DNA of 64,000 nucleotides from Streptomyces malaysiensis subsp. samsunensis (GTDB lineage Bacteria; Actinomycetota; Actinomycetes; Streptomycetales; Streptomycetaceae). A model generated the notes under the pieces. That model had not been told where the DNA came from. It did no database searches and saw only the letters and a program-made list of their open reading frames with translations. A program made the translations under genes and the position numbers. Location of the stretch: NCBI RefSeq assembly GCF_024519315.1, contig NZ_JANIIC010000003.1, positions 1-64,000 of the forward strand, read 5' to 3'. This document shows, piece by piece, positions 47,801 through 55,083 of the stretch; the stretch's first letter is position 1; each line of letters opens with the position of its first letter.

Positions 47801-48495
47801 TGCTGGTGCGCAACACCGGCACCGAGGACCGCGATGTCACCGCCCGCCTCGTCACCCCCGACGGCTGGTCCGGCACCGAACGGACCGTGACGGTCCGCGC
47901 CGGAGCCGAGCGAGAGCTGACCGTCACCGCGACCCCGGTGTCCACTCCGGGGTTCGCCACCGTCGGGATCCGGCTCACCAGCGGCGGCGAGGAGATCGAG
48001 CGCGGCCGGTCGGTGTCCGTGGTCACCACGCCGCACCCCGATGACGCGGCCGCGGCGTTCGACGCCGGCCCGCCGTCCAGCCCGCTGCTGACCGGGTACA
48101 CCAGGCTGTCGCCCGAGGACGTCTACACCGCCGACCGCGGCTTCGGCTGGGTCGGCGACCGGCCGAACACCCGTGACCGGGGCAACGCCGACGATCTGCG
48201 CCGTGACATCGTGATGCAGCGGGGCGAGCCCATCGTCCTGCGCGTCCCGGTGCCGGCCGGCAGGCACACGGTGTGGGTGCTGACCGGCGACTCCCTCACC
48301 GATTCGGGCATCACCACCATCTCCGAGGACGGCACGGTCCTCGGCCGCTCCGGCGACGACAGCCTGCCGAGCCGCGCCTTCGTCTGGTTCTCCTTCGACC
48401 TCGACGGTGGAGCCGGCGGACGCACCGCCGACCTGGAGATCACCGGCTCGAAGCTGAACGGCCTCTGGCGCATCGCGGCCCTCGTCGTCGTCTGA
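44839..48495 (+). CDS. Tat-exported GH67 alpha-glucuronidase with a long multidomain C-terminal extension
   Basis: A 1218-residue protein. Tat signal: YSRRRVLQASALAFATVL. GH67 N-domain ~50-190, catalytic domain ~190-520 with the expected residues Glu332 (KANSEGQPGP), Asp404 (KYGPIDFQ) and Glu432 (LTQEYTGH), then the GH67 C-domain to ~720. Known enzymes mostly end here, near 700. The extra ~480 residues hold two copies of a module (AWSASAGHGWVGAAPSARDRGGE and VYTADRGFGWVGDRPNTRDRG, each followed by a VPAGRHT segment), separated by an Ig-like NEW3-type domain (ANPVTVLVRNTGTEDRDV). The enzyme removes methylglucuronic acid from xylan fragments; the extension may bind polymer. GAGGAG precedes the ATG. 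Confidence 0.87.
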   Translation: MARSEYEYSRRRVLQASALAFATVLSPWGTAAGFAQSAGASDEDGYDLWLRYRPLTDARRLAEYRKALAGLARQGEGPVMASAELELRRAARGLTGSAPARVPADRASVVIGTVDESPVVRSQLSPDRLARIGAQGFVIEMTGPPGRRRLVIGARGARGVLAGVFHLIRLLQLERPLHKLSVSEKPRTALRMMNHWDNVDGSIERGYAGASLFEWDKLPDISDRLVDYARSMASIGINASVLNNVNAGADFITGEMLTRLRPLAALLQSWSISTWLSVNYASPMILTAHDTDPITTADPADRRVQQWWRDKSAEIFNSLPGFGGFLVKANSEGQPGPLDYGRTHAEGANMLARTVAPHNGQIVWRSFVHEDFSDWAEYQYRVFAPLDGEFDDNVILQTKYGPIDFQIREPVHPLFGAMRHTNQMLELQLTQEYTGHTLHTTYLAPLWREVLTFPTRGPGTGPTVADILADGDGRAPRAGIAGVSNFGNARNWTGYLLGAANTYAFGRMCWNPDADPRDLAAEWAGLTFGTDEAVTEVVADILTHSRRTYEDYTSPLGMGYLTDPGGDHLDPNPLGTLFQSHHSTTEGTGFDRTEATGSGFTGLYPRPWRVHYESTATCPDELLLFMHWVPYDHRLRSGKTVIQHIYDTHFTGVDHIDRFLAGWSALSGKLDPRRHAAVTAGFEAQREHATFWRDTVVGFFFDKSRVVDARREWLQAALNGSRVLLGGRPNLLPVTVTNASARNRDLTVVLRPPSADWRTEPAERSAAGAAIAEFELPVTPPLPGTVAALDLDVAPKLTRLDGRPPSLVVAPDGSRCHVALNAGPRNGTSMPGYDALTPESAWSASAGHGWVGAAPSARDRGGEPLLRDHLWHNSSRVLRVAVPAGRHTGYALVGDTGATASPTRVAVDGATVATSPKQPGGTFTWLELPLDGGATGRTTDITFTGVGGPWRLSAFAVTDPGAPVPSLVVMRAVADPVWWAGRANPVTVLVRNTGTEDRDVTARLVTPDGWSGTERTVTVRAGAERELTVTATPVSTPGFATVGIRLTSGGEEIERGRSVSVVTTPHPDDAAAAFDAGPPSSPLLTGYTRLSPEDVYTADRGFGWVGDRPNTRDRGNADDLRRDIVMQRGEPIVLRVPVPAGRHTVWVLTGDSLTDSGITTISEDGTVLGRSGDDSLPSRAFVWFSFDLDGGAGGRTADLEITGSKLNGLWRIAALVVV

Positions 48496-48602
48496 GCCCA
48501 CCCCCCGCGCCGTACACCCGTCCGTTCCTCCGGGCGCGGTCCGCGACCCGGCATCTCCGACAGCTCCGGCATATCCGGTATCCACAAAGGAGAGCTCCCG
48601 AC

Positions 48603-50879
48603 ATGGCTTCGACATCAGCACGATTCCCCGCGGTCCGGGGCAGACCCGGCGCCGTCCTCCTCGCCCTGCTCATGGTCCTCGGCCTCGGCAGTGCGCATCC
48701 GGGACCGGCCGCGGCCGATCCCGCCGATCCGCCCGGGACGTTCCAGAACCCCGTGATGGACAACGTGGCGGACGCCTTCTCCGACCCGTCGATCATCCGC
48801 GCCAAGGACGGCTACTGGTACGCCTATGCGACCCAGACCAGCATGCGCCGGGACAACCAGGGAGGTCCCTGGGAATCGCAGCACTTCATGCCGATCACCC
48901 GCTCGGCCGACCTCGTCAACTGGACCTACGTGGGTGATGTCTTCGGGCCCGACAACCACCCGGAGTGGCGCGACTTCGCGAGCACCTACTACTGGGCGCC
49001 CGACATCCGCTACATCAACGGCAAGTACTACCTCTACTACTCGGTCGCCGGCGGCGACAAGAACACCATCGCGCTGGCCACGTCGGACCATCCGGCGGGT
49101 CCCTGGAAGGACATCGGCCGCCCCGTGCTGCCGTACGGGACGACGGTCAATCAGATCGATCCGTCGGTGTTCGTCGACTCCGACGGCCGGAAGTACCTCT
49201 ACTACGGCTCGTTCCGCGACGGCGGAATCCAGGCGGTGCGCCTGAACGAGGAGGGCACCGCGCCGGTCGGCGATCCGGCGCAGGTGGTCGGCGCCCGGCG
49301 CGGCGAGGCCGCGTACGCGGTGAAGCGTGACGGCTGGTACTACCTCTTCTACTCCGGCCTGGGCTGCTGCGCCCGGGACGAGGGCGCCTATCCGGTGTTC
49401 GTCGGGCGGGCCAGGAACCCGATGGGCCCGTTCAAGGACGCCGAGGGCGTCGGCCTGGCCGATCTGCACCCGGGCGGCACGATCGTCAACGCCCCGAACG
49501 GCAACAAGTGGGTCGCGACCGGCCATTCGGCGAACGTGGTCGACAAGTCGGGCCAGGACTGGATCCTCACCAACGGATTCGACCGCCACGAGAGCGATCC
49601 CAACTGGGGCGGACGGCCGACCATGATGGACCGGCTCGACTGGATCGACGGCTGGCCGACGGTGCGCGCGGGCGCCTGGACCAGCGAGGACCGGCAGACC
49701 GCACAGACGGGCACCTGGGACGCGGGCAGCACCTTCGACGACGGTCTCGGCCGCTTCGACACCGCCGGGCGCGGGGCCTGGGCCACGGGTTCGGATCCCG
49801 ACTCGGGACGCTATGCCCGTGGCCGGTCCCGGACCGCGGTCCCGCAGCTGCTGCTGCCGCGGCGGGCCCCGGACGGCGATGTGAGGATCGAGGCCGACAT
49901 CCGGCTGCGCGACGACGACGGCAGGGTCGGCCTGGTACTGGCGTCCTCGGGTCCGTCCGACCACGCCGTGGCCTGGCTGGATTCCAATGGCACACTCTCC
50001 GTCGAGGTCACCCGGGACCGGAAGGTGGTGCGGAAGCGGACCGCCCGTCTGCACACCGACGCCGATCCGCGGACCTGGCACTCGCTCACGGCCGAGATCC
50101 GCGACGGCGCGGCGCGCGTACAGGTCAGCTCGGCCATGCTCGACATGCCGCTCGCCGAGCTGAAGGTGGACGTGCCCGAGGACTGGCGCCGTGGCGGTGT
50201 CGCCTCGACCCGCGGCGCCGGCGAGGTGGACAACGTCGGCGTGACCCGGCTCTACACGCCGGTGACCGTCAAACAGCCGGACCCCCACATCGGAACCCGG
50301 CTGCCGGAGTACGACGAGGACTTCGACGACGACCGGCTGGACGGCTGGACGTGGTTCGGCCCCGCCGACGGGAAGGTCGCCGAGGGCCAGTATGTGTGGC
50401 CCACACAGGATGCCGACTTCTCCGGCAAGGGCACCATGGCATCGGCGCTGCTTCGTGACGCTCCGGCCGGCACCTACACGGTCGAGACCAAGCTGCGCTT
50501 CCCGATCACCGACGCCCCCGACGGGCGCAGCCAGGCCGGGCTGATCGCCTTCCAGAGCCCGGGGGACTCGATCCATCTGGCCCCGACCCGGACCGGCCCG
50601 TCACGGCAGGCTTTCCTGTGGATCGGCCGGGACCGTGACAGCTGGCCGGAGATGCAGCTGGGCCCGTCGGCCGACACCATGTGGCTGCGGCTGCGCCACA
50701 CCGTCGATCCGAAGACCGGCGAGCACACATTCCAGCCGGCCACGAGCCGGGACGGGAAGCACTACATCTGGGGTGGGGTCTGGCATCTGCCCGCCGGCTC
50801 CGACCCGCGCATCGGCCTCGTCTCCCTGGCCGGTGAGGGCGTGACCGCACGCTTCGACTACGTGCGCTTCTACTCCTGA
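48603..50879 (+). CDS. Secreted GH43-family arabinosidase/xylosidase with C-terminal beta-sandwich modules
   Basis: A 758-residue exported protein with a Sec signal (AVLLALLMVLGLGSAHPGPAAA). The five-bladed GH43 propeller spans ~45-340 with base Asp61 (AFSDPSIIR), pKa modulator Asp186 (NQIDPSVF) and acid Glu235 (RRGEAAYAV). Two concanavalin-like modules follow (~380-560 and ~570-758, ending FDYVRFYS, DUF1349-like). GH43 enzymes remove arabinose or xylose from hemicellulose or arabinan. AAAGGAGAG precedes the ATG. It ends the operon and converges on the PucR-type regulator. Confidence 0.88.
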   Translation: MASTSARFPAVRGRPGAVLLALLMVLGLGSAHPGPAAADPADPPGTFQNPVMDNVADAFSDPSIIRAKDGYWYAYATQTSMRRDNQGGPWESQHFMPITRSADLVNWTYVGDVFGPDNHPEWRDFASTYYWAPDIRYINGKYYLYYSVAGGDKNTIALATSDHPAGPWKDIGRPVLPYGTTVNQIDPSVFVDSDGRKYLYYGSFRDGGIQAVRLNEEGTAPVGDPAQVVGARRGEAAYAVKRDGWYYLFYSGLGCCARDEGAYPVFVGRARNPMGPFKDAEGVGLADLHPGGTIVNAPNGNKWVATGHSANVVDKSGQDWILTNGFDRHESDPNWGGRPTMMDRLDWIDGWPTVRAGAWTSEDRQTAQTGTWDAGSTFDDGLGRFDTAGRGAWATGSDPDSGRYARGRSRTAVPQLLLPRRAPDGDVRIEADIRLRDDDGRVGLVLASSGPSDHAVAWLDSNGTLSVEVTRDRKVVRKRTARLHTDADPRTWHSLTAEIRDGAARVQVSSAMLDMPLAELKVDVPEDWRRGGVASTRGAGEVDNVGVTRLYTPVTVKQPDPHIGTRLPEYDEDFDDDRLDGWTWFGPADGKVAEGQYVWPTQDADFSGKGTMASALLRDAPAGTYTVETKLRFPITDAPDGRSQAGLIAFQSPGDSIHLAPTRTGPSRQAFLWIGRDRDSWPEMQLGPSADTMWLRLRHTVDPKTGEHTFQPATSRDGKHYIWGGVWHLPAGSDPRIGLVSLAGEGVTARFDYVRFYS

Positions 50880-50914
50880 CGCCGCTCCGCTCCACTCGCC
50901 GGGACGGGCCCCTG

Positions 50915-52891
50915 TCAGGCGCGCCGGAGCGGATGTGAGGAGCCCTGAAGGGTTTCCGACAGGGTGTGCAGGCGCACCGCCACCGAGATGCGGAAGAACG
51001 ACTCCGAGTCCCGCCAGGTGCTGCCGAGCAGTTGGGTGATCCTGTCGAGCCGCTGGAGCACGGTGTTGCTGTGCACGCCCATCAGCCGCGCGGTGCGGGC
51101 GGGGCTGGCATTGCAGTCCACGAAGCGGTGGAGGGTGGCGAGCAGCTCGGTCCCCCGTTCGGCGTCCCAGCGCCGGACGGGGCCGATGGTGCGGTCGATG
51201 AACTGCCGCACGCTGGTGGGGTCGTGGGCGAACAGCGTGGTGTACGGCAGGTAGGCGTCGGCCGCGACCGCGGCCGCCTCGATGCCGAGGGCGGTCAGCA
51301 CCCGGCCGCAATCCCGGGCCGTGGTGAAACGGGCGCTCAGTTCGTCCAGGCTCTCCGCGGGGGGCGCGGCCACGGTCAGCACCTCACCGGCCCCCATCGC
51401 GGCACACAGGCGGTCACGGACGGTGGTCGCCGCGCGTTGCGGATCGCTCTCCGGTACGACGAGCGTGACGACACCGTCCACCTCGCCCGCCAGGCCGGAC
51501 GGCGCGGCCACTGTCTGGGTGGCCCGCAGCGCGGCACGGCGCTGTTCGGGCGCCACCACGGCGATGACGACGGTGCGCAGGTCGTCCGGGCGCAGTCTGC
51601 GGGCGCGCAGCCGGGCGGGGAGGCTCGCGCGGCGCCGGGCGTCGAGACTGACGAGGTCGCCGAGAAGCTCACCGCGCACATGGTCCTCGGCGTGGAGGAC
51701 CGCGTCCTGTTTGAGGGTGAGGAGCGCGGTGATCTGTGCGGCGCGTTCGATGGTCCGCTGCTCCACCGCGCCGAGTTCGACCGCGCCGTCACCGATGAGC
51801 AGGCCGCCGAGCATCATCTCCCCGGCGAGCACGGCGACGGCCGTGTGGAACTCCCCGGTCGGCGGGCTCAGCGGAGTGCAGCGTCCGGAGCGCAGGCTGT
51901 CGGTGATCGCCAACCGGACGGCGGGCGGGTCGATCACCGAGGGGGTGCTCCGGTCGTCGGACGCGGCGAGCACGGCGTAGGTCTCGTCGAGGATGACCAC
52001 GGGCCGCTCCAGTGCCGCTCCCAGAGTGCGCGCGACATCCGCGGCGCCGCCTCCGCGCAGCACCGCGGCGGTCAGCTCCTCGTGCACCCGGCCGGCGCGT
52101 TCCATCGCCTCGACGTGGTCGGCCAGCGCGTCATAGGCACGCTGTGTCTCGGCCGCCGCGTCCCGGGCCTGGGTGAGCAGACGGGCCGATTGCAATACGA
52201 CGGCGACATTGTCGGCGAAGGCCGACAACAGCGAGACCTCTTCCGGGGAGAAGGCGTGCTCGGTGCGATTGGCGGCGAACAGCACTCCCAGGACCCGGCC
52301 GCCGGCGATCAGCGGAACGCCCACGATGGACACGAGGCCCTCGGCACGGACGGCGTTGTCGATGCTGTCGTCATGGGGCACGTCGCGCAGCTGTTCGTAG
52401 CGTGAGGTCCACTGCGGAGCGCGGGTCTCGACGATCTTGCTGGCCAGACCGATGTGCGGCGGCACCCGCAGCCTCTGGAAGGACGGGGCGACCGCCCCCG
52501 CGGTGGAGCGGACCCTCAGCTCACGGGTGGTCTCGTCGAACTCGGACAGATAGGTGATATCGGTGCCGGCCAGGTCGTGGGCCCGCTGCACCAGCCGGGT
52601 GATCAGCAGATCCACGTCGTGCAGTTCGGCGAGCTCCCGTGCGCTGGAGAACAGCGCGGCCAGTTCCTGTCCGCGCCGGTGCGACCGGGCCATCGCGCCC
52701 TGGAGCTCGCGAACCCGGCGGCCCACCTGGGTGGCCGTGGCGGTGTCGAGATGCTCGGTGACCAACAGGTCGGTCACGGCGTCGGGCTCGTCCCGGGCGC
52801 CCTTCGCGGCGAGATCGAGAAGGGCCAGGACAGCGGTCACCGGGACGTCGGTGTGTGGTGCCGCCCGTTCGGTGTCCCGGGGTGCTCCCAT
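50915..52891 (-). CDS. PucR/CdaR-type regulator with GAF domain
   Basis: About 658 residues from the chosen ATG. An N-terminal helical region leads to a GAF sensor (~75-240: LFSSARELAELHDVDLLITRL, GVPLIAGGRVLGVLFAANRTEHAFSPEE), a coiled linker, a CdaR/GGDEF-like middle and a C-terminal PucR HTH_30 (LATLHRFVDCNASPARTARLMGVHSNTVLQRLDRI). The frame is open to an ATG at 52948, but that stretch lacks a ribosome site and overlaps a 10-bp direct repeat, so 52891 is preferred. Regulators of this type are common beside hydantoinase-type genes; it likely controls the HMG-CoA cluster to the right. Confidence 0.85.
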   Translation of the reverse strand: MGAPRDTERAAPHTDVPVTAVLALLDLAAKGARDEPDAVTDLLVTEHLDTATATQVGRRVRELQGAMARSHRRGQELAALFSSARELAELHDVDLLITRLVQRAHDLAGTDITYLSEFDETTRELRVRSTAGAVAPSFQRLRVPPHIGLASKIVETRAPQWTSRYEQLRDVPHDDSIDNAVRAEGLVSIVGVPLIAGGRVLGVLFAANRTEHAFSPEEVSLLSAFADNVAVVLQSARLLTQARDAAAETQRAYDALADHVEAMERAGRVHEELTAAVLRGGGAADVARTLGAALERPVVILDETYAVLAASDDRSTPSVIDPPAVRLAITDSLRSGRCTPLSPPTGEFHTAVAVLAGEMMLGGLLIGDGAVELGAVEQRTIERAAQITALLTLKQDAVLHAEDHVRGELLGDLVSLDARRRASLPARLRARRLRPDDLRTVVIAVVAPEQRRAALRATQTVAAPSGLAGEVDGVVTLVVPESDPQRAATTVRDRLCAAMGAGEVLTVAAPPAESLDELSARFTTARDCGRVLTALGIEAAAVAADAYLPYTTLFAHDPTSVRQFIDRTIGPVRRWDAERGTELLATLHRFVDCNASPARTARLMGVHSNTVLQRLDRITQLLGSTWRDSESFFRISVAVRLHTLSETLQGSSHPLRRA

Positions 52892-52940
52892 GTCCACCAC
52901 CCTGTCCAGCCCTGTCCACCCTGGTCCAGCCCTGTGTGAA
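52892..52940. repeat. Direct repeat with exact 10-bp period before the PucR-type gene
   Basis: CCTGTCCAGC (52901), CCTGTCCACC (52911), CTGGTCCAGC (52921) and CCTGTGTGAA (52931) follow one another without gaps, preceded by a TGTCCACC-like unit at 52891. One unit per helical turn places all copies on one DNA face, as for an oligomeric regulator. A perfect CATGT-T-ACATG dyad (52971-52981) lies nearby in the divergent promoter gap. Confidence 0.45.
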
Positions 52941-53139
52941 TCACCCATTAAAAACTTCGCACCGTGTAGTCATGTTACATGGTCGCTCTGACCGGGCGTA
53001 TCTACAGTCTGAGGTGTGACAGCGGCGTCATCCAATGAACATCTGCTGTTCACAGGGCCGTACCGCAGGGCCCGGCTCCCCCTCGACCGCAGTGCGACTC
53101 TCCGGCGTGACGACGGACTCTTCACCGCAGGACATGACC

Positions 53140-53637
53140 ATGATCGATGAACAGCTGCTCCAGCCCACCCACCGCCGCCGGAACGGCGCGGCCGCGCCCC
53201 GGCAGCGGTCCGCCATGTGCTCCATGGGCGTGGAGCCCCGGGCGGTTCCCGCCCTGCGGGCCTTCACCCGCGATGTGGCGACACGGTGGGGGGCACCCGA
53301 GGAGACCATCGACGCACTGCGCGTGATCGCCACGGAGTTGGTCACCAACAGCGTGCTGCACAGCGGAAGCGCCGAGGTGAGCCTGTTGCTGACGGTCGAC
53401 GGCTCGATGGCCTCCGTCGAAGTCAGGGACGCCGGCACATGGCGGGAACGGTGCCCCGGCACCGGACCCCCCGACCAGATGGTGGACGGGCGGGGTCTTG
53501 GCCTGGTCCACGCCTACGCCACGACATGCCGGATTCAGCGGGACCCGCAGGGCACCGCCGTCCGCGCCGAGCTGCTGATTCCGCTTCCCGCCCGACATCC
53601 GTGGGACCTGCCCGGTCGCCGGGCGCCGATCGGGTGA
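53140..53637 (+). CDS. RsbW/SpoIIAB-like HATPase protein
   Basis: About 165 residues forming a GHKL ATPase fold: the N box ELVTNSVLHSGSAEV, a G1 box VEVRDAGTW and a G2 box DGRGLGLVHAYA. In Streptomyces, small proteins of this kind are anti-sigma or anti-anti-sigma-related kinases. The frame is open from 53035, but the ATG at 53140 has AGGA seven bases upstream; GTG 53107 and ATG 53134 are alternatives. It lies between the PucR regulator and the HMG-CoA genes, with a large inverted repeat after it, so it may not belong to that operon. Confidence 0.75.
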   Translation: MIDEQLLQPTHRRRNGAAAPRQRSAMCSMGVEPRAVPALRAFTRDVATRWGAPEETIDALRVIATELVTNSVLHSGSAEVSLLLTVDGSMASVEVRDAGTWRERCPGTGPPDQMVDGRGLGLVHAYATTCRIQRDPQGTAVRAELLIPLPARHPWDLPGRRAPIG

Positions 53638-53653
53638 AACGGGCGGTCGCGGC

Positions 53654-53718
53654 GCCCGGCGGCGCCCTGACCGTCAAGCCCCCGGCAGCCATGCCGCCGC
53701 CCGCCCGCGCCGCCGGGC
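53654..53718 (+). terminator. Long-loop inverted repeat after the HATPase gene
   Basis: GCCCGGCGGCGC (53654-53665) and GCGCCGCCGGGC (53707-53718) are a perfect 12-bp inverted repeat with a 41-base loop, followed by a pyrimidine tract. It is likely the terminator of the HATPase gene or part of the leader of the HMG-CoA reductase gene, which starts 41 bases later. Confidence 0.4.
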
Positions 53719-53758
53719 CCCTCTCCCCTTGAGCTCGTCACCGAAAGCAGGAGGATCC

Positions 53759-55033
53759 ATGGCAGTCAACAGCAGGCTTTCCGGCGTGAAGGACCTGTCG
53801 ATCAGTGAGCGCCGCGCCCGGATCGCGCGCGGTGCCGCGGTCGAGCCGGAGAGTCTGGAGGTGCTCGACCCCGAGCGCGGCCTCACCCTCGAGCAGGCCG
53901 ACCACATGGTCGAGAACGCCATAGGTGTCCTCGGTGTCCCGCTGGGCGTGGCCACCAATTTCACCGTCAACGGCCGCGACTATCTGATCCCCATGGCCAC
54001 CGAGGAGCCATCGGTGATCGCCGCGGCCAGCAACGCCGCCCGTATCGCCCGCGTCACCGGCGGATTCACCACCTCGACCACGGAACCGCTCATGCGGGCG
54101 CAGATCCAGGTCCTCGATGTCGCCGATCCGCACACCGCCCGGCTACGGCTGCTCGAGGCGCGCGAGGAGCTCATCGCGCTGGCCGACGCACAGGACCCAC
54201 AGCTCCTCCGGTTCGGCGGCGGCGTCCGGGACGTGGATGTGCATCTGGTCGACGCCCCCGCAGGCACCTATGTGGTGCTGCACCTGATCGTGGACGTACG
54301 CGACGCGATGGGCGCCAACGCCGTCAACACCATGGCCGAGGCGATCGCCGGACGGGTCGGGGAGATCGCCCGGGGACGCACGCTGCTGCGGATCCTCAGC
54401 AACAAGGCGGACCTGCGGCTGTGCCGGGCGCGTGCCGTGTTCGACGCCGAGGCGCTCGGAGGGCCTGAGGTGGTCGACGACATCGTGCACGCCGCCGCCC
54501 TGGCCGAGGCGGACCCGTACCGCGCCGCCACCCACAACAAGGGGATCATGAACGGCGTCATCGCGGTCGTGCTGGCCACCGGCAATGACACCCGCGCCGT
54601 CGAAGCCGGCGCCCACTCGCATGCGATCGGCCGGTACCGTGGGTACACGTCCCTGTCGCACTTCGAGAAGGACTCCGACGGCAACCTGGTCGGCGCGCTG
54701 GAGCTGCCGATGGCGGTCGGCCTGGTCGGCGGGGCCACCAAGGTGCACCCGGTCGCACAGGCCGCCGTGGCCCTGCTCGGCGTCACCACGGCCCGCGAGC
54801 TGGGCGAAGTCATCACCGCCGTCGGCCTGGCGCAGAATCTCGCCGCGGTCCGGGCCCTGGCGACCGAGGGCATCCAGCGCGGCCATATGTCGCTGCACGC
54901 CCGCAACGTCGCCGTCACCGCCGGCGCCACCCCCGACGAACTGCCGCTCGTGGTCGCCCGGCTGGTCACCGACCGGGCCGTGCGCGCCGACCATGCCGAG
55001 AAGGTCCTCGCCGAGCTGCGCGGCGAGGGCTGA
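53759..55033 (+). CDS. mvaA: Class II (degradative) hydroxymethylglutaryl-CoA reductase
   Basis: A 424-residue soluble enzyme without membrane segments, the length and pattern of class II HMG-CoA reductases such as Pseudomonas mevalonii MvaA. Catalytic residues are seen: Glu83 (PMATEEPSVIAA), Lys261 (THNKGIMNG), Asp277 (ATGNDTRAVEAGAH) and a histidine in GHMSLHARN (~380). It interconverts mevalonate and HMG-CoA; in this setting, with HMG-CoA lyase downstream, oxidation of mevalonate is the likely direction. A strong AGGAGG site precedes the ATG. It begins the six-gene run. Confidence 0.93.
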   Translation: MAVNSRLSGVKDLSISERRARIARGAAVEPESLEVLDPERGLTLEQADHMVENAIGVLGVPLGVATNFTVNGRDYLIPMATEEPSVIAAASNAARIARVTGGFTTSTTEPLMRAQIQVLDVADPHTARLRLLEAREELIALADAQDPQLLRFGGGVRDVDVHLVDAPAGTYVVLHLIVDVRDAMGANAVNTMAEAIAGRVGEIARGRTLLRILSNKADLRLCRARAVFDAEALGGPEVVDDIVHAAALAEADPYRAATHNKGIMNGVIAVVLATGNDTRAVEAGAHSHAIGRYRGYTSLSHFEKDSDGNLVGALELPMAVGLVGGATKVHPVAQAAVALLGVTTARELGEVITAVGLAQNLAAVRALATEGIQRGHMSLHARNVAVTAGATPDELPLVVARLVTDRAVRADHAEKVLAELRGEG

Positions 55034-55083
55034 TGCCTCGCCTCACCGCCTGCACGCATCCGAGCCAAGGGAGACGCTGAGAC

